A stretch of 64,000 nucleotides of DNA, taken from the NCBI GenBank assembly GCA_046349155.1, contig JAXMCW010000001.1, positions 248,001 to 312,000 on the forward strand, given 5' to 3'. Position 1 is the stretch's first letter. Every line of letters begins with the position of its first letter. This DNA is from Alsobacter sp046349155 (GTDB taxonomy: Bacteria; Pseudomonadota; Alphaproteobacteria; Rhizobiales; Beijerinckiaceae). The notes beneath the pieces are model-generated. The model saw only the letters and a list, made by a program, of their open reading frames with translations. It made no database searches and was not told the DNA's origin. A program made the translations under genes and the position numbers. This document shows, piece after piece, positions 51,869 to 60,909 of the stretch.

Positions 51869-53191
51869 ATGACAATTCGCCCATCCGCATCCGGCCGCCC
51901 GTCTGATCCGTGCGCCTGGCCCGACCGTGGCCCCGCTCCGATGTCACGGCGCGAGGTTGCGAGAGGCCTTGCTTTGGCCGGAGCGCTTGGCCTGGAGGCC
52001 GCCTTGTCCAGACGCGCGAGGGCGCAAGGGGCGGGACCGTCGGGGAAGCTTGCGCGCGTTGTCGGGACATCCATCCTCGACGGGGACGGGCTGCCGCTGC
52101 ATCTGCGGGGAACAAACCTCGGGAACTGGATCGTGCCGGAAGGCTACATGTTCGGGTTCGGCAAGGCCACGGCGCCCTGGCAGATCCGGCAGATCATTGT
52201 TGAACTCGCCGGCAGCGAAGTCGCCAATCGCTTCGGATCCGACTGGCTCGACCGGTTCATCCAGCGCGACGACCTCCGGTACATTCGGTCGCTGGGGCTC
52301 AATCTCGTCCGCGTCCCGATTGACTACAGAATCCTGACACCCGAGTCGCATCCCGGCCTTTGGCTGGAGGAAGGCTTCGTATTGCTCGATCGGCTGGTGG
52401 AATGGTGCCGGGCGGAGGGGCTCTTCGTCCTGTTCGATCTGCATGCCGCGGTCTGCGGCCAGACCGGAACGAACATCGACAATTCCCATGGCTATCCGTT
52501 CCTCTTCCTCGACGAGGCTTGTCGGCAACGGACAGCGGATGTCTGGGCCCGGGTCGCGGCCCGGTTCGCGGGTCATCCGACGGTGATCGGCTACGACCTG
52601 CTCAACGAGCCCCTGCCCAACGAGCACAAGGCGCTTAACCCCCTTCTCGTGGATGTCTACAGGCAGCTTGTCCGGTCGGTGCGCGCCCACGACAAGGACC
52701 ACATCCTGTTCCTTGCCGGCGCGAGCTGGAACACGAACTTTTCGATCTTCGACAATGTCGTCCTGGACGAGAACGTGGTCTACACGTTCCACCACTATGG
52801 CGCTGAGCCGGATCAGAAGCTCATCGACTGGTTTCTCTCGGTGCCGCAGAAATTCGGGCGCCCCGTATTTCTCGGGGAGTCCGGGGAAAACTCGGACCGC
52901 TGGGTCGAGACACTGCGCGTGCTGCTCGATAGCCACGGCATCGGATGGGCGTTCTGGCCCTACAAGAAGATGCAGAGCACGAGCAGCCTGCGCACCTACG
53001 ACGCCCCCGCGGGGTGGGACCAGATTGTCGCCTATCAGGAACGTTTCGACGGGCCGGTCGCCGAGAGGTTTGCAATCCGTCCGCCAGCCGGGACCGTCCG
53101 CGCCGCCTTGTCGGAGCTTCTGGACAATATCCGTTTCGAGCGGACCTCACCCAATCCGGGCTATATCCGCGCGCTCGGGCTCTCGCCCTGA
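51869..53191 (+). CDS. Glycoside hydrolase family 5 (cellulase-type), Tat-exported
   Basis: A 440-residue secreted endo-glycanase, predicted to cut beta-linked glycans and so trim or release the exopolysaccharide. A Tat-type signal follows a short leader (MSRREVARGLALAGALG, Arg27-Arg28). The GH5 barrel has LHLRGTNLGNW, SLGLNLVRVPIDYR, FDLHAAV, and the two catalytic acids: Glu247 in LLNEPLPNE (acid/base) and Glu337 in VFLGESGE (nucleophile). HHYG lies between them. The ATG at 51869 has GGAG nine bases upstream; ATG 51941 would start at the twin arginines. It ends with a 31-base tail-to-tail overlap with the flippase gene. Confidence 0.93.
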   Translation: MTIRPSASGRPSDPCAWPDRGPAPMSRREVARGLALAGALGLEAALSRRARAQGAGPSGKLARVVGTSILDGDGLPLHLRGTNLGNWIVPEGYMFGFGKATAPWQIRQIIVELAGSEVANRFGSDWLDRFIQRDDLRYIRSLGLNLVRVPIDYRILTPESHPGLWLEEGFVLLDRLVEWCRAEGLFVLFDLHAAVCGQTGTNIDNSHGYPFLFLDEACRQRTADVWARVAARFAGHPTVIGYDLLNEPLPNEHKALNPLLVDVYRQLVRSVRAHDKDHILFLAGASWNTNFSIFDNVVLDENVVYTFHHYGAEPDQKLIDWFLSVPQKFGRPVFLGESGENSDRWVETLRVLLDSHGIGWAFWPYKKMQSTSSLRTYDAPAGWDQIVAYQERFDGPVAERFAIRPPAGTVRAALSELLDNIRFERTSPNPGYIRALGLSP

Positions 53192-54777
53192 GGATCCACG
53201 GCCTCGGGCGCGGGCGCCTTCGCCTCGACAGTTTGGCGGCCGCGTGCGCGGCCTAGGGCTTGCGAGACGACGCCGATCACCTGCCACGCGGCCTTCAGGC
53301 TCTTGTCCTTGAGGTCCTTGAACGGGCCCCCGAACATCAGCAGCGGAACCGTCAGGCCGACATAGGCGAGGCCCGTCGTGGTGATCGAGACGAACAAGGC
53401 CATCAACCCGGTCGCGTCGGGCTCGATGCTCATCGATCCGATCCACGCGGCGACCCCGCCGGCAAGGCCGATCGGAATCACCACCTTGAGCGTGTCAGCG
53501 AAGGAGACGGGGGTCCGATAGGTCGCGATGGCGAAGCCGGGGAACAATGAGAGGTTGGTGACGATCGCGAACGCCGCCGCAATCCCGACGATTCCGTACG
53601 GGGCGGCCAGGAGAAAGCTCAGGCCTACGACGGGCGTAAGGACGAGCATCCAGATGACCATCATCTTTGCTCGCCCAAGCGACATGTAGATCCAGTTGCA
53701 GGCGGCGACCGGCACTCCGCTGAAGGACGAGATCGCGAGCCACCGCAGCACGTCAGCCGATTCCGCCCAGTTCGGGCCGTAGATGATGACGATGAGGGGG
53801 TGTGCGCTGGCGATGAAGAGCGCCGCTGCGCCGGCCCCCAGGACCGTCACCAGTCCGAGCGCACTGAGGAACGCCCGGCGCCAGCGCTCCGGCTCGTTCT
53901 GCATCCGGCTGAGCGAAGGCTCGACGGTGGACGCGATGTTGCCGTTGAAGAGTACGATCGGCAGCATCATCAACTGGTAGGCTCGCGAGTAGATACCCAG
54001 CTCGGCCGGCCCAAACCGCCAGCCGATGATGAGATTGTCGAGCTGGCGATGAAAATAATCGATGAGGTTGGCGACCGTGAACGTCGCGCCGAACCTGAGG
54101 CCCGACACGGCGCCGCTCCAGTCGCGGACCATCGAGGGACGCCACCGGCATGACGACCAGATGAAGAGCTGGGTCGCTATGCTGGCCGCCCAGGCGTTCA
54201 CGACCAGCGCCCAATAGTCGAGCTTGAACACCCAGGCGGCAAGAATCCCGGCGATCGCGCCGCTGATATGGCCGATAAGTCCGGAAATCTGCAGCGGCAC
54301 ATACCGCATCGTGCGCAGCATGATGGCCGTGTGCTGGGCGCCCAGCGCGCCGAAGAGAAGCGTGAACGACATCGCGACGGTCAGGCCCACGACCCTGTGG
54401 TCCCCGAAGAACCAGGCTGCGAGGGGGGCGAGGGCCCAGGTCACGGGAAGCAGGACGGCGCCGAACGCGAGGTTGAGCCAGAACAAGCCGCTGACCGTAT
54501 TCTGGTCGATCGTCTCACGCTGGACGGTCGCCATGCCGAGGCCCAGGTTGGAGAACACGCCGATGAAGGCGAGCACCGACCAGGCCATTGCAAAAAGTCC
54601 GAAGTCGGCGGGCACCAGCAGGCGGGCCATGATCGCCGTCGATACGAACTGAATGACGAAGCGCACGGGCTGCGCCGCAAGCGCCACGAGCCCTCCGGTC
54701 ACCGTCTTCGCGCCGAGACGATCCTTCAGGTGGTCTGTCGACAGAGCATCCTGGTTGCGCTTTTCCTGCGGTGTCAC
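53161..54777 (-). CDS. Polysaccharide flippase, MOP superfamily (Wzx/ExoT-like)
   Basis: Moves lipid-linked repeat units across the inner membrane. The 538-residue protein has about 12-14 hydrophobic segments. The first, QPVRFVIQFVSTAIMARLLVPADFGLFAMAW, is the standard opening of Wzx/lipopolysaccharide-exporter proteins, and 'GLRFGATFTVANLIDYFHRQLDNLIIGWRFGPAELGIYSRAYQLMMLP' features mark the second part. The C-terminal 40 residues are a hydrophilic extension. GTG 54777 with GGAG six bases upstream is preferred; an ATG at 54942 would add a non-membrane stretch of poor character. No Wzy polymerase is seen near it. Confidence 0.9.
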   Translation of the reverse strand: MTPQEKRNQDALSTDHLKDRLGAKTVTGGLVALAAQPVRFVIQFVSTAIMARLLVPADFGLFAMAWSVLAFIGVFSNLGLGMATVQRETIDQNTVSGLFWLNLAFGAVLLPVTWALAPLAAWFFGDHRVVGLTVAMSFTLLFGALGAQHTAIMLRTMRYVPLQISGLIGHISGAIAGILAAWVFKLDYWALVVNAWAASIATQLFIWSSCRWRPSMVRDWSGAVSGLRFGATFTVANLIDYFHRQLDNLIIGWRFGPAELGIYSRAYQLMMLPIVLFNGNIASTVEPSLSRMQNEPERWRRAFLSALGLVTVLGAGAAALFIASAHPLIVIIYGPNWAESADVLRWLAISSFSGVPVAACNWIYMSLGRAKMMVIWMLVLTPVVGLSFLLAAPYGIVGIAAAFAIVTNLSLFPGFAIATYRTPVSFADTLKVVIPIGLAGGVAAWIGSMSIEPDATGLMALFVSITTTGLAYVGLTVPLLMFGGPFKDLKDKSLKAAWQVIGVVSQALGRARGRQTVEAKAPAPEAVDPQGESPSARI

Positions 54778-55096
54778 AATGGGCTCCGGCAGACTCGATG
54801 ACCATGCTGGCGCTGCGGCATGACTCGCGCCTGCAAGCTCGCTTCTGCAGTGACAGAGATTAGGTACTTTCGTGTGAGATGCAGCATGGGATGACCACAT
54901 ACAACCGAAAAGTGAACTTGTGGAAAACCCGCCAGTGGTCATCTCCAGGCGACGGCAACAAGCCGATCCGCTCCAGCATCATCTGGATGACTTTCGTCAC
55001 ATGGGGTCTTGTTTTCGGCGGGAATCAGCCGGAAACGCCTCTCCTGCCCGGCCTTCGAAGTCCTGCGACTGACGAAGCAATAACCGTGGCGTTGTA
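54778..55096. other. Divergent region, flippase and deacetylase genes
   Basis: About 320 bases without a convincing gene. Bases 54850-54925 are AT-rich and may hold promoter elements. A frame at 54879-55133 lacks a ribosome site and family resemblance. Confidence 0.35.
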
Positions 55097-56644
55097 TTGT
55101 GGACCGGACGAGAGCCAATTCCGGACAGCGTAGGAGAAGGTGTCCTGAGCCGCATTCCCGCCATCGACGCCCCGGTAGCCCTGCCTCCGCCGGACCCGGT
55201 CCTCGCGATCCAGCAAGCCGCGCGAAAGATCGCATCCGGTGCGGTTTCACGATGGGACGCCTCGGTCCTGGAGGAGATGCCGTTCCCCGAGTTCGGACCC
55301 GACTATGTCGGTGCGCTGGTCGGGAAGGCGATGACGTCGGAACTGGGGCGTGCGTCGATCGGCGAAAGCGACTGGATCAGGTGGCAACCGATCCTGACGG
55401 GTCTGGTGGAGACCGTCCTCGACTGGCCCGGCGCCGGTCGAGCCAGATCGATCGCGCTTGTCGTCGCCAAGCATCACCTCGGCCTCACTTTGACCGGCCG
55501 GGAGGACCTTCCTTCGGGCGACCTCGCCACCCGCCGCGTCGAGCTTGGCGCTGCCGGCCCTGACGCGTTCCTGGCGGACCGGCCCACCGTCATCCAGGCG
55601 ACAAGCGCCGGGCGACCGCTTGGGCTCGTCTTCATGACCGGGCTCGAGCAGGAGGCGGGCGTCGACCCCGTGCAGGCTGTGCTCGATCAGTCGGCGGACA
55701 TGGGAAGCGGTCCGGCGACGCGCGCTCTCGTCTCCGATCCAGCCTTCTGGAGGGGCGTGGCAACGGAGTTCCTGGCGAGGACGAGGCAAGCGGGCCTTCC
55801 CTTGAGCGCTTCCCGGCTGAAGAGCGACATCAAGGCGAGCCTTTCGCGAGGGTTGCAGTTCACCCTAGCCCGCGGCGCCCCAGCGCCGGTTCGCGGAACA
55901 GGCGTGAAGGCCGGAGGCTTCTCAGGCGGCGATGGTCGCAAGGTGCCGATCCTGATGTACCACCGCGTTGCGGACGTCGGCGATCCGGCTTTGGCGCGCT
56001 ACCGTGTATCGCCGCAGGACTTCCAGGCCCAGATGGGCTGGCTCAAGGCCCATGGCTTCACGCCGTTGTCGCTTGACGACCTCTCCCGGTTGCAGCGGAG
56101 CGAGCGAGATGTCCCTGCTCGGCCGGTCCTGATTACCTTCGATGACGGCTATCTCGATTTCTACGATCATGCGTGGGCTGTACTGAAAGAGATGTCGTTT
56201 TCATCCGTCATGTTCATCGTTCCCGGAAAGGTCGGGCAAGTCTCCGACTGGGATGTCGCCCTGGGGCGTTCGGAGCCTCTGATGACCTGGGGGCAAATCG
56301 CCGACATCGCGGCCAGCGGGGTCTCTATCGGAAGCCATTCCATGACGCACAGGCGCTTCTCGCGGCTGTCTCTGGCCGAGGCTCAGGCCGAGATGTGGGA
56401 CTCCGCCGCCATCATCGAGGACAAGCTCGGCCGGCTACCGTTGGCCTTCTGCTACCCTTATGGAGTCTATGACCGGATGGTTGAGAGGCTCCTTCCGGTG
56501 CTCGGGTATCAGGCAGCCTTCACCTGTGATCCAGGGGCGGCGACCCTCGGCAGGAATCCCCTGCGCTATCCTCGAATCGAAGTCATGGGATCGCACGGCC
56601 TCGACGGCTTCGTGGCCTGTCTCCGGGAGAGCCTTGCGGCCTGA
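55097..56644 (+). CDS. Polysaccharide deacetylase with an unrecognised N-terminal domain
   Basis: A protein of up to 515 residues. The C-terminal part, from about 285, is a NodB-type carbohydrate esterase: PILMYHRVADVGDPAL, the metal motif ITFDDGYLDFYD (Asp near 350), SHSMTHRRFS with the His-x3-His pair near 412-416, and FCYPYGVYDRM. It would remove acetyl groups from sugar residues. The first ~250 residues form a separate, mostly helical domain that I do not recognise. There is no signal peptide, so the enzyme may act in the cytoplasm or on lipid-linked units. The start is uncertain: the frame opens with TTG 55097, GGAGAAGG lies near 55132, and no ATG comes before residue 61. Confidence 0.8.
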   Translation: MWTGREPIPDSVGEGVLSRIPAIDAPVALPPPDPVLAIQQAARKIASGAVSRWDASVLEEMPFPEFGPDYVGALVGKAMTSELGRASIGESDWIRWQPILTGLVETVLDWPGAGRARSIALVVAKHHLGLTLTGREDLPSGDLATRRVELGAAGPDAFLADRPTVIQATSAGRPLGLVFMTGLEQEAGVDPVQAVLDQSADMGSGPATRALVSDPAFWRGVATEFLARTRQAGLPLSASRLKSDIKASLSRGLQFTLARGAPAPVRGTGVKAGGFSGGDGRKVPILMYHRVADVGDPALARYRVSPQDFQAQMGWLKAHGFTPLSLDDLSRLQRSERDVPARPVLITFDDGYLDFYDHAWAVLKEMSFSSVMFIVPGKVGQVSDWDVALGRSEPLMTWGQIADIAASGVSIGSHSMTHRRFSRLSLAEAQAEMWDSAAIIEDKLGRLPLAFCYPYGVYDRMVERLLPVLGYQAAFTCDPGAATLGRNPLRYPRIEVMGSHGLDGFVACLRESLAA

Positions 56645-56676
56645 GGGCGCGAGAGGCAGACCTCCCGTGGACGTGA

Positions 56677-57678
56677 TCAATCCCGGGGCTGAACGCCTCC
56701 GAAGGGCAGCCGCACGGCGATCTTGGCTGCGGTGGGTAGATACCACGACCAAAAATGCCTGTCCGTGCGGCGCAATGCGTCCAGCTTGCCGAAGGCGCCG
56801 GGACCCTTCTTCCCCATCTCCCGCAGCGAGAAGAAGACGACGTCCTCGCGCTCACGGGCGATGCAGGACAACACGTAGCGACGGTCCGCGTCGGATATCG
56901 GGAGGTCGCTGAGAAAGAGATAGGACTTCTGCAATTGCCCGACGCGACGCGGCAGATGACCCGGATCGTCCCAGTCATAGGTCGAGTAGAAGATGTTCAC
57001 TCCGTCTGCGCAAGTCACGTTGATCGCGGTTGAACAGCAGACCCTGTCGGTGCGGCTGATCAGGTGTAGGAGGAAGTGGCAATCCTCTCCCGCCGCCCTG
57101 AGCGCGGGATTGAACCGGAGCTCGGGAGCGGCAGATCGCCTGAACACCACCGTGGGCGTCAGGGATGTCCAGGCCCGCAGGGAAAATGACATGAAGGCAG
57201 CGGAGGGGACCTCGTAGTCGTCTTCGCCAAGCGGCGTTCCTTGGTCCTTGAGGTATTGCCCGAAACCATTCTGCGCGAAGTAGGAATCGTGAGCACCGAC
57301 CCGTCGGTTGTTGCAGAAATAGTAGTCGAAGCCGCGCCCGAGCAGGGCCAGAGCCGCGGCGAGGTGACCAGGCTCCCAGTAGTCATCCGAATCCAGGAAT
57401 GCGACGAAGTCCGTGTTCGGCTTCATGGCGTCGAGGCAGGCGTTGCGGGCCGCGGAGGCCCCCCCGTTCTGCTGGACGATCACCTCGATCGAAAAGCCGT
57501 CCGGTAGGGGCAGGTCCCGCACTTCTCCATCGGATCGAACGGGAGATGCATCATCGCAGATGTATATATGGACATGGACTCCGTGAGGCAGGCGCTGCCC
57601 GACGACGGACGTCAGAGCGCGCCGCAAGATCCCGGGCCGGCGCTGGAAGAACGGAATGATCACGGCGACGATGGTCAT
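56677..57678 (-). CDS. Glycosyltransferase family 2
   Basis: A 333-residue GT-A enzyme. VAVIIPFFQRRPGILRRALTSV opens the nucleotide-binding domain; CDDASP, 'NGGASAARNACLDAM', and the metal motif FLDSDDYWEPGHL follow. The acceptor part has RAAGEDCHFLLHLISRT. ATG 57678 overlaps the stop of the next gene upstream by four bases (ATGA), which fixes the start and shows that the two glycosyltransferases are translated together. Sugar and linkage unknown. Confidence 0.92.
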   Translation of the reverse strand: MTIVAVIIPFFQRRPGILRRALTSVVGQRLPHGVHVHIYICDDASPVRSDGEVRDLPLPDGFSIEVIVQQNGGASAARNACLDAMKPNTDFVAFLDSDDYWEPGHLAAALALLGRGFDYYFCNNRRVGAHDSYFAQNGFGQYLKDQGTPLGEDDYEVPSAAFMSFSLRAWTSLTPTVVFRRSAAPELRFNPALRAAGEDCHFLLHLISRTDRVCCSTAINVTCADGVNIFYSTYDWDDPGHLPRRVGQLQKSYLFLSDLPISDADRRYVLSCIAREREDVVFFSLREMGKKGPGAFGKLDALRRTDRHFWSWYLPTAAKIAVRLPFGGVQPRD

Positions 57679-58634
57679 CGGCGTGCCTCTTGAGAATGCG
57701 CGGGACCCGATGCAAACAGGAAGGACGTGGCTCCCTTCGCGTAGCACCGGAATTTCGTGGCGTAGGAGAACCCGTACTCAGGCAGGAACAGGTTCTTCCC
57801 CGTGAGGAGCTCGTTGACGAGGCTCTTGATGTCCCATTTGGCCTGGAGACAGAGAGAGGGGCACTTGAAGAGGTGCTTCGCGTAAAGGGCTCCGGAGCCG
57901 ATCATGTAGTGTTCCCAGAGCTTGCGGGCCTGCTCGGGCTTCGAGCGGCCATGGAAGTGCTCGACGACGAGGTTCGGGTGATATTCCAGCCTGAACCCGG
58001 CCTCGTAGGCGCGAAAGATATAGTCCGTGTCTTCGCCGGCCGGAATCGCGCCGACGCCGAACCTCTCGTCGAAGGGGCCGAGCGCCTCGTAAACCGAGCG
58101 ATGCATGAACAGATTGCATCCAAGGAAGCAATTCCCGAGGTTTTCGGTGTGCGCGGATCTCTCGGAAATATGCCAGTGACGCACGTCCGGTTCGGTCTTG
58201 ATCGTCAGCGGAAGGTCGCCCGGATTGCCGAGTTCGACCCGGCCGCCGCGGAGCGCAACATGAGAGGCGTCATGGGCGAACAGGCGCAGAAGCTCAACGA
58301 AATAGTCCGGCGCCATCCTGCAGTCGTCGTCCGTGAGAACCAGGATCTCACCGCGCGCGGCGCGCAGTCCGCGGTTCTTGGCGATAGGGATGCCCGCTCG
58401 ATCTTCGTGCTCGACACGGACCAGCACCGAGGCTTGCTCCGCCCATCGCTGCACCACGGCGGTGGTGTCGTCGATCGACCCGTTGTCCGCCACCACCACC
58501 TCGATCACCACGGGGGAGACGCGCCGTGCGGCCTCGTCGATCGCCGCAAGGCAGTTCACGATCGCGTAGGCGCGGTTCCGCGTGCAAATGACGACCGAAA
58601 CCTTGGGGGGCTCCGCACGCTCGGCCCCCGTCAT
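57675..58634 (-). CDS. Glycosyltransferase family 2
   Basis: A 319-residue GT-A enzyme. The motifs are VSVVICTRNRAYAIVNCLAAI, VVADNGSIDDTTAVV, 'AGIPIAKNRGLRAARGEILVLTDDDCRMAPDYF' and GAIPAGEDTDYIFRAYEAGF. The Thr-Asp-Asp-Asp element is the metal site. The acceptor domain contains LGCNLFMHRSVYEALGPFDERFG. ATG 58634 marks the start of the fold; the frame extends upstream without protein character. It is translated with the next glycosyltransferase by a four-base overlap. Confidence 0.92.
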   Translation of the reverse strand: MTGAERAEPPKVSVVICTRNRAYAIVNCLAAIDEAARRVSPVVIEVVVADNGSIDDTTAVVQRWAEQASVLVRVEHEDRAGIPIAKNRGLRAARGEILVLTDDDCRMAPDYFVELLRLFAHDASHVALRGGRVELGNPGDLPLTIKTEPDVRHWHISERSAHTENLGNCFLGCNLFMHRSVYEALGPFDERFGVGAIPAGEDTDYIFRAYEAGFRLEYHPNLVVEHFHGRSKPEQARKLWEHYMIGSGALYAKHLFKCPSLCLQAKWDIKSLVNELLTGKNLFLPEYGFSYATKFRCYAKGATSFLFASGPAHSQEARR

Positions 58635-59377
58635 CGCCCGGCCCCTTCGCGGTCCCTGCAGCAACCCGCCGGTGCGTCGGGGACCCGGTCCGGAATGGTC
58701 CGGGACCTCGGGGCGCACCGCGCCGGACGGGGGCCCGCCGGAGGACGCAATTGCTCCTGGCATCCTCGGGCGCCATGAACGTTCATCGATCCTGACCTTC
58801 CATCTCCGAGCGGGGGGTGGCCGCTACCTGAGCACGATTGTGAGCCACGCCTCAGCCGCACTGGCGACAAGCTTTGCCTGGCCCCGCGATCGGTTCTTGG
58901 CGCACGCAGTACGTCCCAGACGTGACGACAATGTCGCCGAACCCGTCAACCGCTCGCTCTTGTTTGTCTTAATTTTGTTGGGTTTGTCCCTCTTACTTTG
59001 CTTCGATACCTCGAAGTTACCGACGCATGAACCTGCGCGTCCCTGTCTCGATTTTAAAAATTCATGGTCGCGGAGAGCCAACACGGAAAGTTCTTGTGAG
59101 CCGCGCGGCCTCGTTCGTCCGGGAGGTGCATCTAAAGGATGGGTAAGGCATTCGCCTTGTTCTGCTGTGGACGGTATCTCGACCGTTAATTATTAATTTC
59201 ATTCGTTCAGTTAATGCCACTTTAATACGAAATCCCAATGTGCAAGCATGCCGGGGTTCGGCGCAATATGAGAACCAACTTGCTGACCGCGGGCAACCGA
59301 TCGTTCGTGCGTTCCTGTCCAGACGGACGCGCACGACAGGGGGCCGCGGGAGAGACTGGCGAAGGGTGACAGTCAGC
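58635..59377. other. Long AT-rich divergent region with a CtrA-type site
   Basis: About 740 bases between divergent glycosyltransferase genes. The stretch 58930-59245 is AT-rich (TTTGTCTTAATTTTGTTGG, GTTAATTATTAATTTC). A frame at 58582-59196 with one hydrophobic patch is not convincing. The region holds the CtrA-type site listed separately and probably the promoter of the rightward wzc-side genes. Confidence 0.45.
59211..59225 (+). promoter_or_regulatory. CtrA-type site TTAA-N7-TTAA
   Basis: TTAATGCCACTTTAA has two TTAA half-sites separated by seven bases, the consensus for the cell-cycle regulator CtrA of alphaproteobacteria. It lies about 150 bases before the glycosyltransferase gene at 59378. 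A second pair of TTAA boxes at 59186 and 59193 has only a three-base spacer. Local AT-richness raises the chance of a random match. Confidence 0.4.
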
Positions 59378-60595
59378 ATGAAGGTTCTTCATTTCCTGGG
59401 AATTGGAAAGGTTCCCCAGCATCCCATGGTGGATGCGACGGGCGGGACCGAACGCGTGGCGCTGGAGATCGCCCGCGTCCAGGCGAGGCGTGGCGAGTCG
59501 GTCACCGTCGCCTCGATGGGGGAGGTGGAGTGGAGCGGCGATTGGGAAGGGGTGACCCTGCGGCACCTGAAGCCTTTCTCGTGGGCGAAAGTCAGGGTCG
59601 GCCATCATGTGAAGGACATGAGGCAGCACCTTCGGCTGGCGACCTATATCCACCTGCGGCGCTTCAATATCGTTCACCTTCACGAGTACCGGGCCACGCG
59701 CTTTTTCGAGCGCCAGCCCAAGGTCATGCACTTCCACAACGAGCCGCTCGGTTACATCAACGGACAGTCTTTCGACGAGGCTGCTCGTCGGTACTGGGGC
59801 GAGTTGGGGAAGAGCGGCGCGCAGATCGCCGTGAGCGAGTTCGTGGCCAGGCGCCTGCACCTCTCGCATGAGCATGCCGGCCCCACCTTGCCGGCCCACA
59901 TCGTCGTCGACCAGAGCGGCGTGAACACGGAGGGACTGACCGTCGAGCGGCTGCAGGACGACCGGCAGCGCACGAGGGTCAAGCTCGGCCTGAAGGACAA
60001 CGACGTCCTGTTCATGTTCGCGGGCGCGGTGAGGCCCGAGAAGGGTGTAGTCCAATTGGCGCAGGCTTTTGCGAAACTCGCCGACGAGCACCCGAACGCC
60101 CATCTGGCGATCGCCGGGGGCAGCAGGCTCTGGGGCGACAGTCACGGGGCTCTGGACGATACCGAAGCCAAGGTGCGCTCCTTGCTCACCCCGGCGCTTT
60201 CCCGGGGGCAAGCGACCCTGCTCGGCATCGTCGCGCCCACCGAGCTTCCGTCCTACTATGCGGCCGCCGACATCTTCGTTCTTCCTTCCATGTTCCAGGA
60301 GACTTTCGGCCTCGTGATCCTGGAAGCCTTTGCCGCTGGCATTCCGGTCATCGGGTCGCGCTCCGGCGGCATCCCGGAACTGGTGAAGGAGGGCCAGACC
60401 GGACTTATCGTCGAGCAGGGCGACGTCGAGCAACTGGCTGGGGCCATGGCCCGTATGCTGCTGGACAAGGACCTGCGGGAACGCATGGGAGCGGCTGGCC
60501 GGAAGCTCGCCCTTTCCATGAGCTGGGACAAGACGGTGGACCGGCTGGAGACCATCTACCGGGACGTCCTCGGTTCCCACAGGGTGGTCCTGTAG
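59378..60595 (+). CDS. Glycosyltransferase family 4
   Basis: A 405-residue retaining GT-B enzyme, full length. The N-terminal acceptor domain has GTERVALEIARVQARRG and 'IVHLHEYRATRFF'; the C-terminal donor domain has LFMFAGAVRPEKGVVQL, 'LLGIVAPTELPSYYAAADIFVLPS' and the E-x7-E motif in QETFGLVILEAFAAGIPVIG. ATG 59378 opens the first strand (KVLHFLGIGK); GTG 59369 is also possible. It is the first gene on the rightward strand after the long AT-rich region. The wzc-like gene follows after 314 bases. Confidence 0.93.
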   Translation: MKVLHFLGIGKVPQHPMVDATGGTERVALEIARVQARRGESVTVASMGEVEWSGDWEGVTLRHLKPFSWAKVRVGHHVKDMRQHLRLATYIHLRRFNIVHLHEYRATRFFERQPKVMHFHNEPLGYINGQSFDEAARRYWGELGKSGAQIAVSEFVARRLHLSHEHAGPTLPAHIVVDQSGVNTEGLTVERLQDDRQRTRVKLGLKDNDVLFMFAGAVRPEKGVVQLAQAFAKLADEHPNAHLAIAGGSRLWGDSHGALDDTEAKVRSLLTPALSRGQATLLGIVAPTELPSYYAAADIFVLPSMFQETFGLVILEAFAAGIPVIGSRSGGIPELVKEGQTGLIVEQGDVEQLAGAMARMLLDKDLRERMGAAGRKLALSMSWDKTVDRLETIYRDVLGSHRVVL

Positions 60596-60909
60596 CCCGC
60601 GGCATCGCCGCGCGCAGCTGCGGGGGCAATCGTCCTTTCCCACGCACATGAAGCCGGCGGCATATCCGCACGCAATGCGCGTGCCCGGACAGGTCGGTCC
60701 CGACGGCATCGCTTGACTCGTCCCGGGAGTTCGGGCATCGCACGCGGGTTGAACGGGCTCTGCCATCCGGGCGCTTCAGGGCCCGCGTGGACTATGGGTG
60801 GTACTTTTGTAACGCCTTCCTGCTAGCTAGTCGTTCGTTTGATCAGACCTACTTGTCACAACCGGAGAGCGCGCCTGGTTGAGATGTGCAAACGTCGAAA
60901 GGCCATGTG
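60596..60909. other. Intergenic region before the Wzc-like gene
   Basis: About 310 bases without a gene. The part 60790-60870 is less G+C-rich (TACTTTTGTAACG, then TTCGTTTGATC) and may contain the promoter of the Wzc-like gene. No repeat or terminator was seen. Confidence 0.35.

Noticed and set aside
58582..59196. A 204-codon plus-strand frame with one hydrophobic patch
   Set aside because: It overlaps the start of a glycosyltransferase gene in antisense, has no ribosome site, and runs through AT-rich DNA that looks like a promoter region.
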